Made by a program: the position numbers and the translations under genes
In this document: positions 55,856 through 63,895 of the stretch, in pieces
Layout: each line of letters opens with the position of its first letter
Position numbering within the stretch: the first letter of the stretch is position 1
Notes under the pieces: generated by a model
What the model was told of the DNA's origin: nothing
The model's input: the letters and a program-made list of their open reading frames with translations, nothing else
The model's database searches: none
Assembly (NCBI RefSeq): GCF_035627495.1
Contig: NZ_DASPLO010000140.1
Span: 1 to 64,000, forward strand
From: Methylocaldum sp035627495
GTDB taxonomy: Bacteria > Pseudomonadota > Gammaproteobacteria > Methylococcales > Methylococcaceae
Direction: 5' to 3'
DNA length: 64,000 nt

Positions 55856-57162
55856 GATAAGAAGGGATCGGCAGCTTCGATTTGAGCCACAGCTTTTTCA
55901 ATGAGGTCAACAATATCCCGCTCCAAACTGGGCTTGGCGCCGTAAACGTCCAATGAAGGATATTTTTTTCGCACCAAATGGAGTAATTCAAACGGCAGGT
56001 CCGGGTGAACTTCGAACTCTTCCGCCAACTGCTCCAGTAACCGGTCTTCATCAGCCAAACCGGTCGAACGGCGGGCAATCTCCATAGGCACATCCCTCCC
56101 GTATTCATGGGCAATTTTGTAGGTGGTTTCCGAGAAATCGAAATCCTCGGACCATTGCGATTGAATTACCGCTAATTCATCGTCAGAGATAATGGTTTGG
56201 CCGATCTTTTTTTCCAGATCCAACACCTCCCGCAATAACTGCTGGCGCGCTTCCGGAGTAAATGGGCCGGGGCGGGGAGTGCCGTCCCGCTTTACCTTAC
56301 TGCGCATACCGGGTGTATCACGATAGGCGGCCAGATTGTTGCGGAATTCAAACAGGGGCACAAGCTGTTCGTCGCCTGTCTGAATAAACCCCTGCATGGA
56401 CTTGTCCTCCTTAACCACGGTACACGTCCAGCAGCCGAAACGGCTTCCGCCACAGGAGGGTGTATTCAAATCAAGCACTACCGGACATTCACCCCCTGCG
56501 GCTTGGCGATACAGGCGGATCAATTCACCATGATCGCCATTCCAAGGTGGTGGAGTAGTGGCCAGATACTCCCATACATCGTCTGTACTCCAGGCGGAAA
56601 TAGGCGTAGCAACCAAGGCATTGGGAATTTCATGATGTGGATTGAGACCACGAGCATTGAGCTCCCGAGATGTCATGGCGTTACGTCTCTGCGTGCTTTC
56701 GTCCAACCGAGTACCCAATAATAGAATGACGCTGCCGTAATTTCGGCCAATCGTTTCGATTACCCGGCGGGCGGGCTTGATTTTCAGATTGCTGGTGCAC
56801 CAACGGAACCAGCGGCTGGGAGGCGGATATCCTTTACCGATCAATTTGGCCCAGTAGCTTTCCCGAGCACTTGGCTGTTCCAGGCGAACGGAGATTGGCA
56901 ATGATTGAGCCTGCGCCCAGGATTCAATACGGACCAAATTATCCGCCACATAACGCGCTACTTTTGGGGCCTCTACCCGTGTATCCGTTGAAAGCACAAA
57001 TATCTGTTTTTCGCGCAAAGGTAAACTCAGCAAGAACTCGCAGATTAGCTGAAGCAACAGCGTCGAATCTTTCCCTCCAGAATAGGCCACCACCCAGGGC
57101 CGTTGATCCGCTTGGTAGAGTTCTTTTAAAAAGGTTCGAGTCTCGTTCAAGGTTTTAGTCAT
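55852..57162 (-). CDS. dndC: DNA phosphorothioation sulfurtransferase DndC
   Basis: The predicted product is 436 residues, PAPS-reductase-like. The PP-loop is VVAYSGGKDSTLLLQL (about 24-39). Cysteines in WFRWCTSNLKIKPAR, GECPVV and SCGGSRFGCWTCTVVKEDKS are the sort that bind the 4Fe-4S cluster of DndC. It activates DNA and transfers sulfur supplied by DndA or a host cysteine desulfurase. It is the first gene of the five-gene operon. No dndB lies upstream, as is usual in classical dnd clusters. Confidence 0.93.
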   Translation of the reverse strand: MTKTLNETRTFLKELYQADQRPWVVAYSGGKDSTLLLQLICEFLLSLPLREKQIFVLSTDTRVEAPKVARYVADNLVRIESWAQAQSLPISVRLEQPSARESYWAKLIGKGYPPPSRWFRWCTSNLKIKPARRVIETIGRNYGSVILLLGTRLDESTQRRNAMTSRELNARGLNPHHEIPNALVATPISAWSTDDVWEYLATTPPPWNGDHGELIRLYRQAAGGECPVVLDLNTPSCGGSRFGCWTCTVVKEDKSMQGFIQTGDEQLVPLFEFRNNLAAYRDTPGMRSKVKRDGTPRPGPFTPEARQQLLREVLDLEKKIGQTIISDDELAVIQSQWSEDFDFSETTYKIAHEYGRDVPMEIARRSTGLADEDRLLEQLAEEFEVHPDLPFELLHLVRKKYPSLDVYGAKPSLERDIVDLIEKAVAQIEAADPFLS

Positions 57163-57795
57163 AAGAAATATTCATCAGGTTGTCGATGCAGCTAACGAAT
57201 AGCTATATGACACCTTTCTTACATTCAGAAAAAAGCACGATTAAGGAACTGATGAGCATATTGCATTCATGTTGTTTATTGGCCTGTGTACAGGGTGGGC
57301 CGAAGGTATGGTCGAGGGCATGATAAGCATGGCCGATTCGTGGAACAGGGAAAATTAAAAACTGGCTCGTGGCTTAACGGACCGGTGATTATCCCTAAGA
57401 GGGACCTTCTGATCCATGATGTTGACCTGCACTCTTCGGCTAGATACCGACAATCAGGAGGGAACATGCCATAGCAAGAGAAAATGCCAAGCAAACTTGG
57501 CTCTCTTTTTTCGGCTCTCGTCGAAAGCTTTCGGCTGGCGTACGTCGCTGCTCACGGATATGAGGGACACAAATTTTCAATGCCGGCCCTGACCGGCAGC
57601 AGGAGGGGAAAGCTGAGATGTTTCGAGTTTCTGCCGGGCGGAAACGATACTTGGTTTTGCCCAGTTGAGCCGAGTTCGATCAAGACTCGTTCTGCAACGG
57701 CGAAAATACTTGACAAGCAAGCTCGGAATTTGACCCGGTGTGCCGCAAATTGTTTAATTGACGCAATTGTTTACGGCTGTCTTTGAGGCTTTTTC
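57163..57795. other. Gene-free region between the dnd operon and the fdh structural genes
   Basis: About 630 bp lie between divergent transcription units. Open frames at 57286-57474 and 57484-57786 (plus) lack family features and I do not call them. The stretch should hold the promoters for dndC (minus) and the fdh operon (plus); a TTGACA at about 57709-57714 is a -35-like box without a convincing -10. It may also hold the right edge of the island. Confidence 0.45.
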
Positions 57796-58014
57796 ATGAG
57801 CGATTCAAACCCTCCTCCCGTGCCCGAAGCTCGCCGAAGTTTCATCCGGAAAATGATGGCTTTGGCTGGAGGGCTGTTTGGCTCGGCTGCCTTGCAGCGT
57901 GCCGCTCGTGCGGAGCCAATCGGGGCATCGCAAAATCCCGTTGTCGAATCCGGCAAGAAAGGGTACCGGGAGACCGAGCATGTCCGCGCCTATTATGATG
58001 CGGCGCGGTTTTGA
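57796..58014 (+). CDS. Small TAT-signal protein of the formate dehydrogenase region
   Basis: The predicted product is 72 residues. RRSFIRKMMALAGGLFGSAALQRAARA is a twin-arginine signal (RRSFIRK) and is followed by a short conserved tail, KKGYRETEHVRAYYDAARF. This matches the family of small formate-dehydrogenase-region TAT targets found upstream of fdhA in proteobacteria. Its function is unknown; a role in export or maturation of FdhA is assumed from position. Confidence 0.88.
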   Translation: MSDSNPPPVPEARRSFIRKMMALAGGLFGSAALQRAARAEPIGASQNPVVESGKKGYRETEHVRAYYDAARF

Positions 58015-58151
58015 GCGCGGTGTGTTTCGGTCCACTTCTCTTAAGGAGGCTCTGATTAACTCTCCGTTCGGAAGAGTTGCGATTAAAGCAACCGTTTGCG
58101 ATTGGAGTAACTGACTTGGGTAATTGTCTGACGCAAAAGGCCCTCACCCAA

Positions 58152-58178
58152 CCCTCTCCCAGAGGGAGAGGGCTTTTT
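58152..58178 (+). terminator. Hairpin with T-run between the TAT peptide gene and fdhA
   Basis: Perfect 9-bp arms CCCTCTCCC (58152-58160) and GGGAGAGGG (58164-58172) around an AGA loop are followed by CTTTTT. It would work as a terminator or attenuator 24 bp before fdhA, reducing fdhA relative to the small gene. The sequence from 58139 (GCCCTCACCCAACCCTCTCCC) also resembles a common dispersed repeat. Confidence 0.75.
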
Positions 58179-58201
58179 CAAAACTTTCTTAAGAATCGAT
58201 C

Positions 58202-61117
58202 ATGAAACTGTTCAAACGGCCTCTTCCTGGAGCCGATGCATTCTCCACGGCACAAACTTCGGGTCACGGTATCGACCGGCGCGAATTTCTCCGTCGTTCG
58301 GGGCTTTCTGCAGGCGGCGTGGCCTTGGCCGGAGCGGTGCCTTTGTCGATGATGAAAAAGGTCGACGCGACAGCCGCACCCACTTCTGCGCAGCCGACTG
58401 GCGAGCTTAAAAGGGTGAAGAGCGTTTGTACCCATTGCTCGGTGGGCTGCGGGGTTATCGCCGAGGTGCAGAACGGCGTGTGGATCGGCCAGGAGCCGGC
58501 TTTCGACCATCCTTTCAACCTGGGGGCGCACTGCGCCAAAGGCGCGTCGGTACGCGAACACGGCCATGGCGAGAAGCGGCTCAAGTATCCCATGAAGCTG
58601 GTCGACGGAAAGTGGCAGCGCATCGGCTGGAATCAGGCCATTGACGAACTGGGAGACAAGCTGGCTGCTATCCGCGAGCAATACGGTCCCGATTCGGTTT
58701 ACTGGCTCGGGTCTTCCAAACACAACAATGAGCAGGCTTATCTACTGCGGAAATTCGCGGCCTTGTGGGGCTCCAACAATATCGACCATCAGGCTCGCAT
58801 CTGCCATTCGACCACGGTCGCCGGCGTCGCCAACACCTGGGGCTTTGGGGCGATGACCAATTCCTACAACGACATCCACAACGCCAAGGCGATTTTCATC
58901 ATCGGCGGCAATCCGGCGGAGGCGCATCCGGTTTCGATGCAGCATATCTTCCGTGCCAAGGAACGCGGCGCGCCGCTGATCGTGGTCGATCCGCGCTTTA
59001 CCCGCACCGCGGCTCATGCGGATTTGCACATCCGCATCCGGCCCGGAACCGACGTGCCGTTCATTTGGGGCCTTTTGTGGCACGTCGTCCAGAACGGCTG
59101 GGAAGACAAGACTTTTATCGAACAGCGGGTGTTCGGCATGGACGACGTCCGCAAGGAAGTCGCCAAATGGAATCCGGCGGAAGTCGAGCGGGTCACCGGA
59201 GTGCCGGAAGAACTGGCGCATAAAGCGGCTCGGATCATGGCGCAAAACCGGCCCGGCACCTTCATCTGGTGCATGGGCGGGACGCAGCACACGGTCGGCA
59301 ACAACAACACCCGCGCTTACTGCATCTTTCAGCTCGCGCTCGGCAACATGGGCGTGGAAGGCGGCGGGACCAACGTGTTCCGTGGCCACGACAACGTGCA
59401 AGGCGCTACGGACGTAGGCCCGAACGCCGAGAGCCTGCCGGCTTATTATGGTTTGAGCGAGGACGCCTGGCGGCACTGGGCGAAAGTGTGGGGCATCGAT
59501 TTCGACTGGCTGGCCGGCCGTTTCGACCAGAGCGAGTACGGCGCCGGCAAGACGGTCAAACCCATGTTCAACAACGGTATCCCGGTCTCCCGGTGGGTGG
59601 ACGGCGTTTTGGAGACGAACGAGAACATTTCGCAGCGGAATCCCCTCAAGGCGATGGTGTTCTGGGGCCATGCGCCCAACAGCCAGGTGCGCGGCCCCGA
59701 GATGAAAGCCGCGATGGAGAAGCTGGACGTTTTGGCCGTGATCGACCCGTATCCGACCGTCACGGCCGTGATGCACGACCGCAAGGACAATGTCTACCTG
59801 CTGCCGGCTTGCACGCAGTTCGAGACTTACGGCTCGCTCACCTCGTCCAATCGCTCGATCCAATGGCGAAGCCAAATCATCGAGCCTCTGTTCGAGTCGC
59901 GGCCGGACCACACGATCATGTACCAGTTCGCCCGCAAGTTCGGGTTCGAAAAGGAACTGACCAAAAACATCGAAGTGGAGAACGACACACCGCTGATCGA
60001 GGACATCCTGCGGGAGATCAACCGCGGCGCGTGGGCGGCGGGCTATACTGGCCAAAGCCCGGAGCGGCTTAAAGCGCACCAGGAGAACTGGCACACCTTC
60101 CACACCACGAATTTGAAGGGCCAGGGCGGCCCCTGCGACGGCGAATATTACGGCCTCCCCTGGCCCTGCTGGGGTACGCCGGAAATGAAGCATCCCGGCT
60201 CGCATATCCTCTACGACACCAGCAAAACGATAGCGGAAGGGGGCTCTCCGTTCCGCGCCCGCTTTGGCACCGAATACCAGGGGCAAAGCCTTTTGGCGAA
60301 GGGATCTTTCAGCAAGGGCTCGGAAATCCAGGACGGCTATCCCGAGTTCAGCGCCGATCTCCTCAAGAAGCTGAACTGGTGGAACGATCTCACCGCGGCC
60401 GAAAAAGCCCAAGCCGAGGGCAAGAATTGGAAGACCGATCCCTCCGGCGGCATCATAAGAGTAGCCATCCAGCATGGCTGTGCCCCTTACGGCAATGCCA
60501 AGGCGCGCTGCATCGTCTGGAATTTCCCCGATCCGGTGCCGATCCACCGCGAGCCGTTGTACACGCCGCGCCGCGATCTGGTGCAGCAATACCCGACCTA
60601 CGAAGACCGCAAGCGCTTCTGGCGCTTGCCGACTCGTTACGCCTCGATCCAGCAGCAGGATTTCAGCAACGATTTCCCGCTGATCATGACCTCGGGACGC
60701 TTGGTCGAATACGAAGGCGGCGGGGACGAAACCCGCTCCAATCCCTGGCTGGCTGAGTTGCAGCAGGAGATGTTTGTGGAAATCAACCCGCGCGACGCCA
60801 ACAATGCCGGCGTGCGGCACGGCGAACAGGTCTGGGTCGCCGGTCCCGAAGGCGGGCGCATTAGAGTCATGGCTTTCGTCACCGAGCGAGTCCGGCCGGG
60901 CGTGGTCTTCATGCCGTTCCATTTCGGCGGGCATTACGAGGGGCGGGATTTGCGGGCCAAATACCCGGAAGGCGCCGCGCCGTACGTGCTGGGCGAATCC
61001 TGCAACCTCGTGTTTACCTACGGCTATGATTCGGTGACGGCGATGCAGGAGACCAAGGTTTCGCTGTGCCGGATAGAGCCGGATTTGATCAGCGAGCGAG
61101 CATCCGGTCGAGTATAG
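58202..61117 (+). CDS. Formate dehydrogenase, catalytic alpha subunit (Cys-type, TAT-exported)
   Basis: The predicted product is 971 residues. A TAT signal DRREFLRRSGLSAGG lies at about 25-39. The 4Fe-4S motif is C76-x2-C79-x3-C83 with C111. The active-site residue is Cys201 in ARICHSTTVAG, where E. coli FdnG/FdoG has selenocysteine. Later blocks bind the two molybdopterin guanine dinucleotides (FIIGGNPAEAHP, GGGTNVFRGHDNVQGATD, TSGRLVEYEGGGDE). It oxidises formate in the periplasm, the end of the C1 route encoded at 26-38 kb. The usual neighbour fdhB is separated by an Uma2 gene. Confidence 0.94.
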   Translation: MKLFKRPLPGADAFSTAQTSGHGIDRREFLRRSGLSAGGVALAGAVPLSMMKKVDATAAPTSAQPTGELKRVKSVCTHCSVGCGVIAEVQNGVWIGQEPAFDHPFNLGAHCAKGASVREHGHGEKRLKYPMKLVDGKWQRIGWNQAIDELGDKLAAIREQYGPDSVYWLGSSKHNNEQAYLLRKFAALWGSNNIDHQARICHSTTVAGVANTWGFGAMTNSYNDIHNAKAIFIIGGNPAEAHPVSMQHIFRAKERGAPLIVVDPRFTRTAAHADLHIRIRPGTDVPFIWGLLWHVVQNGWEDKTFIEQRVFGMDDVRKEVAKWNPAEVERVTGVPEELAHKAARIMAQNRPGTFIWCMGGTQHTVGNNNTRAYCIFQLALGNMGVEGGGTNVFRGHDNVQGATDVGPNAESLPAYYGLSEDAWRHWAKVWGIDFDWLAGRFDQSEYGAGKTVKPMFNNGIPVSRWVDGVLETNENISQRNPLKAMVFWGHAPNSQVRGPEMKAAMEKLDVLAVIDPYPTVTAVMHDRKDNVYLLPACTQFETYGSLTSSNRSIQWRSQIIEPLFESRPDHTIMYQFARKFGFEKELTKNIEVENDTPLIEDILREINRGAWAAGYTGQSPERLKAHQENWHTFHTTNLKGQGGPCDGEYYGLPWPCWGTPEMKHPGSHILYDTSKTIAEGGSPFRARFGTEYQGQSLLAKGSFSKGSEIQDGYPEFSADLLKKLNWWNDLTAAEKAQAEGKNWKTDPSGGIIRVAIQHGCAPYGNAKARCIVWNFPDPVPIHREPLYTPRRDLVQQYPTYEDRKRFWRLPTRYASIQQQDFSNDFPLIMTSGRLVEYEGGGDETRSNPWLAELQQEMFVEINPRDANNAGVRHGEQVWVAGPEGGRIRVMAFVTERVRPGVVFMPFHFGGHYEGRDLRAKYPEGAAPYVLGESCNLVFTYGYDSVTAMQETKVSLCRIEPDLISERASGRV

Positions 61118-61157
61118 ATAAGGAGATAAGGAGATAAGGAGATAAGGAGATAAGGAG
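61118..61157 (+). repeat. Five tandem copies of an 8-bp Shine-Dalgarno unit
   Basis: ATAAGGAG is repeated exactly five times, from one base after the fdhA stop to directly before the ATG at 61158. Each copy contains an AAGGAG ribosome binding core; in the last copy it ends immediately before the start codon, and in the one before it lies 8 bp from it. Copy number could change by slippage. Confidence 0.95.
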
Positions 61158-61727
61158 ATGAAGTCCGCGCAACAGCCGTCGACTCCATCGCTCTACGACG
61201 CCTTGCTCGCCTTGCCGGAAAACTTGGTCGGGGAGATCCTCAATGGCGAGTTATATACCCAGCCTCGTCCGGCCGGGCCGCATGGACTAGCCGAGTCCGG
61301 GCTCAACATCGAATTGGGCGGCCCTTTCCATAAGGGAAGAGGCGGCCCCGGAGGCTGGTGGATTCTGGTGGAACCAGAGGTCCACTTCGTCCGAGATACC
61401 GAGGTCGCGGTGCCTGATCTGGCGGGCTGGCGGCGCGAGCGCATGCCCGAGATTCCGAGAGATCATCGCTTCGAAGTAGTGCCCGATTGGGTGTGCGAAA
61501 TCCTTTCGCCCGGCATCGAGAAAAAGGATCGCGCCATCAAGCTGCCCCTGTATGCCCGCTACGGCGTGGCTCATGCCTGGCTGGTCGATCCGCTAGAGCG
61601 GACTTTGGAAGCGTTCGAACTGCGCGAGGGCTATTGGGTGCTACTGGGTACGCTGAAAGACGAGGACCCCGTGTGTCTGCCGCCCTTCGATGCCGTCACC
61701 TTTTCCCTGGCCGAGTTATGGACGTAG
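61158..61727 (+). CDS. Uma2-family (DUF820) putative endonuclease inside the fdh operon
   Basis: The predicted product is 189 residues. The restriction-like fold of Uma2 proteins is shown by LVGEILNGELY, WWILVEPEVHF, VAVPDLAGWRRERMP (Asp), VPDWVCEILSPGIEKKDRAIKLPLYARYGVAHAWLVDP (E-x-K-like core). The family is widespread in cyanobacteria and some proteobacteria and its role is not known; it is often mobile. It lies between fdhA and fdhB, where no gene is expected, and is led by the five-fold SD repeat. It may be a passenger. Confidence 0.85.
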   Translation: MKSAQQPSTPSLYDALLALPENLVGEILNGELYTQPRPAGPHGLAESGLNIELGGPFHKGRGGPGGWWILVEPEVHFVRDTEVAVPDLAGWRRERMPEIPRDHRFEVVPDWVCEILSPGIEKKDRAIKLPLYARYGVAHAWLVDPLERTLEAFELREGYWVLLGTLKDEDPVCLPPFDAVTFSLAELWT

Positions 61728-61786
61728 TCTAAGGCCGACCATGATTCCAAAGAGCAAGTCTCGTTATATCTAAGCACGGTTGAACT

Positions 61787-62404
61787 ATGGCCCGAATGAA
61801 GTTTCTCTGCGACGAAGAACGCTGCATCGAATGCAACGCCTGCGTCACCGCTTGCAAGAATGAGCACGAGGTCCCTTGGGGCGTCAATCGTCGTCGGGTG
61901 GTCACGATAGACGACGGATTGCCCGGAGAGAAAACCATTTCCGTGGCGTGTATGCATTGTTCCGATGCGCCTTGTCAGGCGGTCTGCCCGGTGGACTGTT
62001 TTTACACTACCGAGGACGGCGTCGTGCTGCACGACAAGGACTTGTGCATCGGTTGCGGTTACTGCTTCTATGCGTGTCCGTTCGGCGCTCCGCAATACCC
62101 GCAAGACGGCGCTTTTGGCGCGCGCGGCAAGATGGACAAGTGCACGTTCTGCGCCGGCGGCCCCGAAGAGGATCATTCCGAGGAGGAATTCAAGAAGTAC
62201 GGCAGGAACCGCCTGGCCGAAGGCAAGCTCCCCCTCTGCGCCGAAATGTGCTCGACTAAGGCCCTGCTTGCCGGCGATGCGGACATGGTGGCCGATATCT
62301 TCCGCGAAAGGGTGGTTCGCCGCGCCGACAGCGACAACCCGGATTTACAGCGCCGGCACCAGGGGAAACCGTGGGGTTGGGATGCGGCTTACAAGGATGG
62401 GTGA
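61787..62404 (+). CDS. Formate dehydrogenase, iron-sulfur beta subunit
   Basis: The predicted product is 205 residues with four ferredoxin-type cysteine groups: CDEERCIECNACVTACKNEHEVPWG, CMHCSDAPCQAVCPVDCF, CIGCGYCFYACPFGAPQ and CTFCAGG...CAEMCSTKALLAGD. There is no C-terminal membrane helix, unlike FdnH. It passes electrons from FdhA to the cytochrome b subunit. The start at 61787 has no strong ribosome binding site; an ATG at 61796 is an alternative. Confidence 0.93.
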   Translation: MARMKFLCDEERCIECNACVTACKNEHEVPWGVNRRRVVTIDDGLPGEKTISVACMHCSDAPCQAVCPVDCFYTTEDGVVLHDKDLCIGCGYCFYACPFGAPQYPQDGAFGARGKMDKCTFCAGGPEEDHSEEEFKKYGRNRLAEGKLPLCAEMCSTKALLAGDADMVADIFRERVVRRADSDNPDLQRRHQGKPWGWDAAYKDG

Positions 62405-62409
62405 GTGAA

Positions 62410-62592
62410 ATGCGATGGGTTTGCCTGCTGTTGCTAATCGTTCCGGTATTGTCCGGCTGCTACGAAGGCTCGGACGTGACTTTGCACGAGGCACACAAGT
62501 ATAAAGGCAAGGATGATCGCCATGTGGGCGATCCAGGCTATCGGCGGGAACAGCTGAAACTGCGTTTCGAGACGGTACAGAGTGATCGCTAG
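62410..62592 (+). CDS. Small predicted lipoprotein of the fdh operon
   Basis: The predicted product is 60 residues. MRWVCLLLLIVPVLSGC is a lipoprotein signal with an L-S-G-C lipobox (Cys17), followed by a charged 43-residue mature part (SDVTLHEAHKYKGKDDRHVG). It sits 5 bp after fdhB and 2 bp before fdhI, so it belongs to the operon. I do not recognise the family; similar short lipoproteins accompany fdh genes in some proteobacteria. Confidence 0.75.
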   Translation: MRWVCLLLLIVPVLSGCYEGSDVTLHEAHKYKGKDDRHVGDPGYRREQLKLRFETVQSDR

Positions 62593-62594
62593 AC

Positions 62595-63647
62595 ATGATG
62601 GCTCAGGTTGAAAGAACGACTCTTTGGCGAATTCTGCTGGCTGTGGCGTTCATGCTGCTTTTGCCCTTGGCATCCGGGTCGCTTCAAGCCCACGAAGGCG
62701 AGAAACACGAACTGCATGAGACCGGGTCGGTGGCGAATCCCAAGTCTGGCTATTGGCGGCAGGTGCGGGAAGGGGGGCAGGGTTATACGGCAGTCAAGGG
62801 TCAAGAAACCAGTGTTCTGATACAAGGCGGCGGGCAGAATTGGCGGCAGCTTCGGAACGGTCCCCTTGCGACTTACGGCGGAGTCTTTTTGGGATTGGTG
62901 GTTTTCGCGATCGGATCGTTTTATCTTTGGCGCGGCCAGGTAAAGCTCAACCATCCCCGGTCCGGAGAAACTGTGATGCGCTGGACGTTCGCCGAGCGCA
63001 TCCTGCATTGGTATACAGCCCTGTTATTCGTTTTCCTGGCGATCACTGGGCTGAGTTTGCTCTACGGCCGTGCGCTGCTTATCCCGGTGCTAGGGCGCGA
63101 AGCCTTTTCCGCCTATGCCGAGATCGCCAAGCTGCTGCACAATTTCATCGGCCCGCTGTTCATCGTTGGCTTGGTGCTCATGATCGTTTCATGGGCGAAA
63201 GACAATCTTCCGGATCGAATCGATATCGAATGGTTTAAAGCCCTCGGAGGGATGGTCGGCGATCGTCACCCGTCCGCCGGGCGCATGAATGCTGGCGAAA
63301 AAATGTGGTTCTGGCTATTGGCGGTCGGCGGACTAGCTGTGAGTGTGAGCGGTCTGTTGCTGGATTTTCCCAATTTCGGTCAGGAACGCTGGCTTCTGCA
63401 AGGTTCGCATCTGATTCACGTTTTTTTCGCATTCGTTTTGATGGCGGGGGCGGTAGGACACATCTATATCGGCACCATCGGCACGGAAGGGGCTCTTGAA
63501 GGTATGGTGACCGGTAAGGTCGACAAGAGCTGGGCGATTCAGCATCATGATCTGTGGTACGAGAAATCAGCCGACGCCGAGTCGGGATCTTCCATTGCCA
63601 ATCCCGAAAAACCGCTGATTCCGAAGACGGGTGGCGTCGCTTCTTGA
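62595..63647 (+). CDS. Formate dehydrogenase, cytochrome b556 gamma subunit
   Basis: The predicted product is 350 residues. An N-terminal signal-like helix (about 11-31) and a roughly 65-residue extra-membrane part with HEGEKHELHE precede about five membrane helices. Candidate haem ligands lie in ILHWYTALLFVFLAITGLSLLYG, KLLHNFIGPLF and GSHLIHVFFAFVLMAGAVGHIYIGT. It anchors the complex and passes electrons to quinone. The N-terminal extension is longer than in E. coli FdoI. Confidence 0.92.
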   Translation: MMAQVERTTLWRILLAVAFMLLLPLASGSLQAHEGEKHELHETGSVANPKSGYWRQVREGGQGYTAVKGQETSVLIQGGGQNWRQLRNGPLATYGGVFLGLVVFAIGSFYLWRGQVKLNHPRSGETVMRWTFAERILHWYTALLFVFLAITGLSLLYGRALLIPVLGREAFSAYAEIAKLLHNFIGPLFIVGLVLMIVSWAKDNLPDRIDIEWFKALGGMVGDRHPSAGRMNAGEKMWFWLLAVGGLAVSVSGLLLDFPNFGQERWLLQGSHLIHVFFAFVLMAGAVGHIYIGTIGTEGALEGMVTGKVDKSWAIQHHDLWYEKSADAESGSSIANPEKPLIPKTGGVAS

Positions 63648-63685
63648 TATCTTGCACTTTCCTAAACCTGTAAGGAGTAATACCT

Positions 63686-63895
63686 ATGACGGATCGTGTC
63701 TACAAGCTTATCGAAATCGTCGGCACCTCGCCGCACGGGACGGACGAGGCCATTCGGAACGCGATAGAAAAAGCGTCGAAAACCATCAATCACCTGGACT
63801 GGTTCGAAGTCGTCGAAATGCGGGGTCAGATTGCCGAGGGCAAAATCGCCCATTATCAAGTGATATTAAAGGTCGGATTTCGGATCGAGGATTGA
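63686..63895 (+). CDS. Dodecin family protein
   Basis: The predicted product is 69 residues, the usual dodecin size, beginning TDRVYKLIEIVGTSPHGTDEAI and ending YQVILKVGFRIED. The central LDWFEVVEMRGQI carries the Trp that stacks on bound flavin. Dodecins form hollow 12-mers that store flavin. AAGGAG lies at 63671-63676 before the ATG. It may be read from the fdh operon or its own promoter. Confidence 0.93.
   Translation: MTDRVYKLIEIVGTSPHGTDEAIRNAIEKASKTINHLDWFEVVEMRGQIAEGKIAHYQVILKVGFRIED

Noticed and set aside
57286..57786. Two plus-strand open frames (62 and 100 codons) between dndC and the fdh genes
   Set aside because: No ribosome binding site worth the name, no protein-family features, and mixed hydrophobic/charged composition typical of chance frames.
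58742..60934. 730-codon minus-strand open frame opposite fdhA
   Set aside because: Reverse-strand shadow of fdhA; the sequence has no domain and the plus-strand gene has all catalytic motifs.
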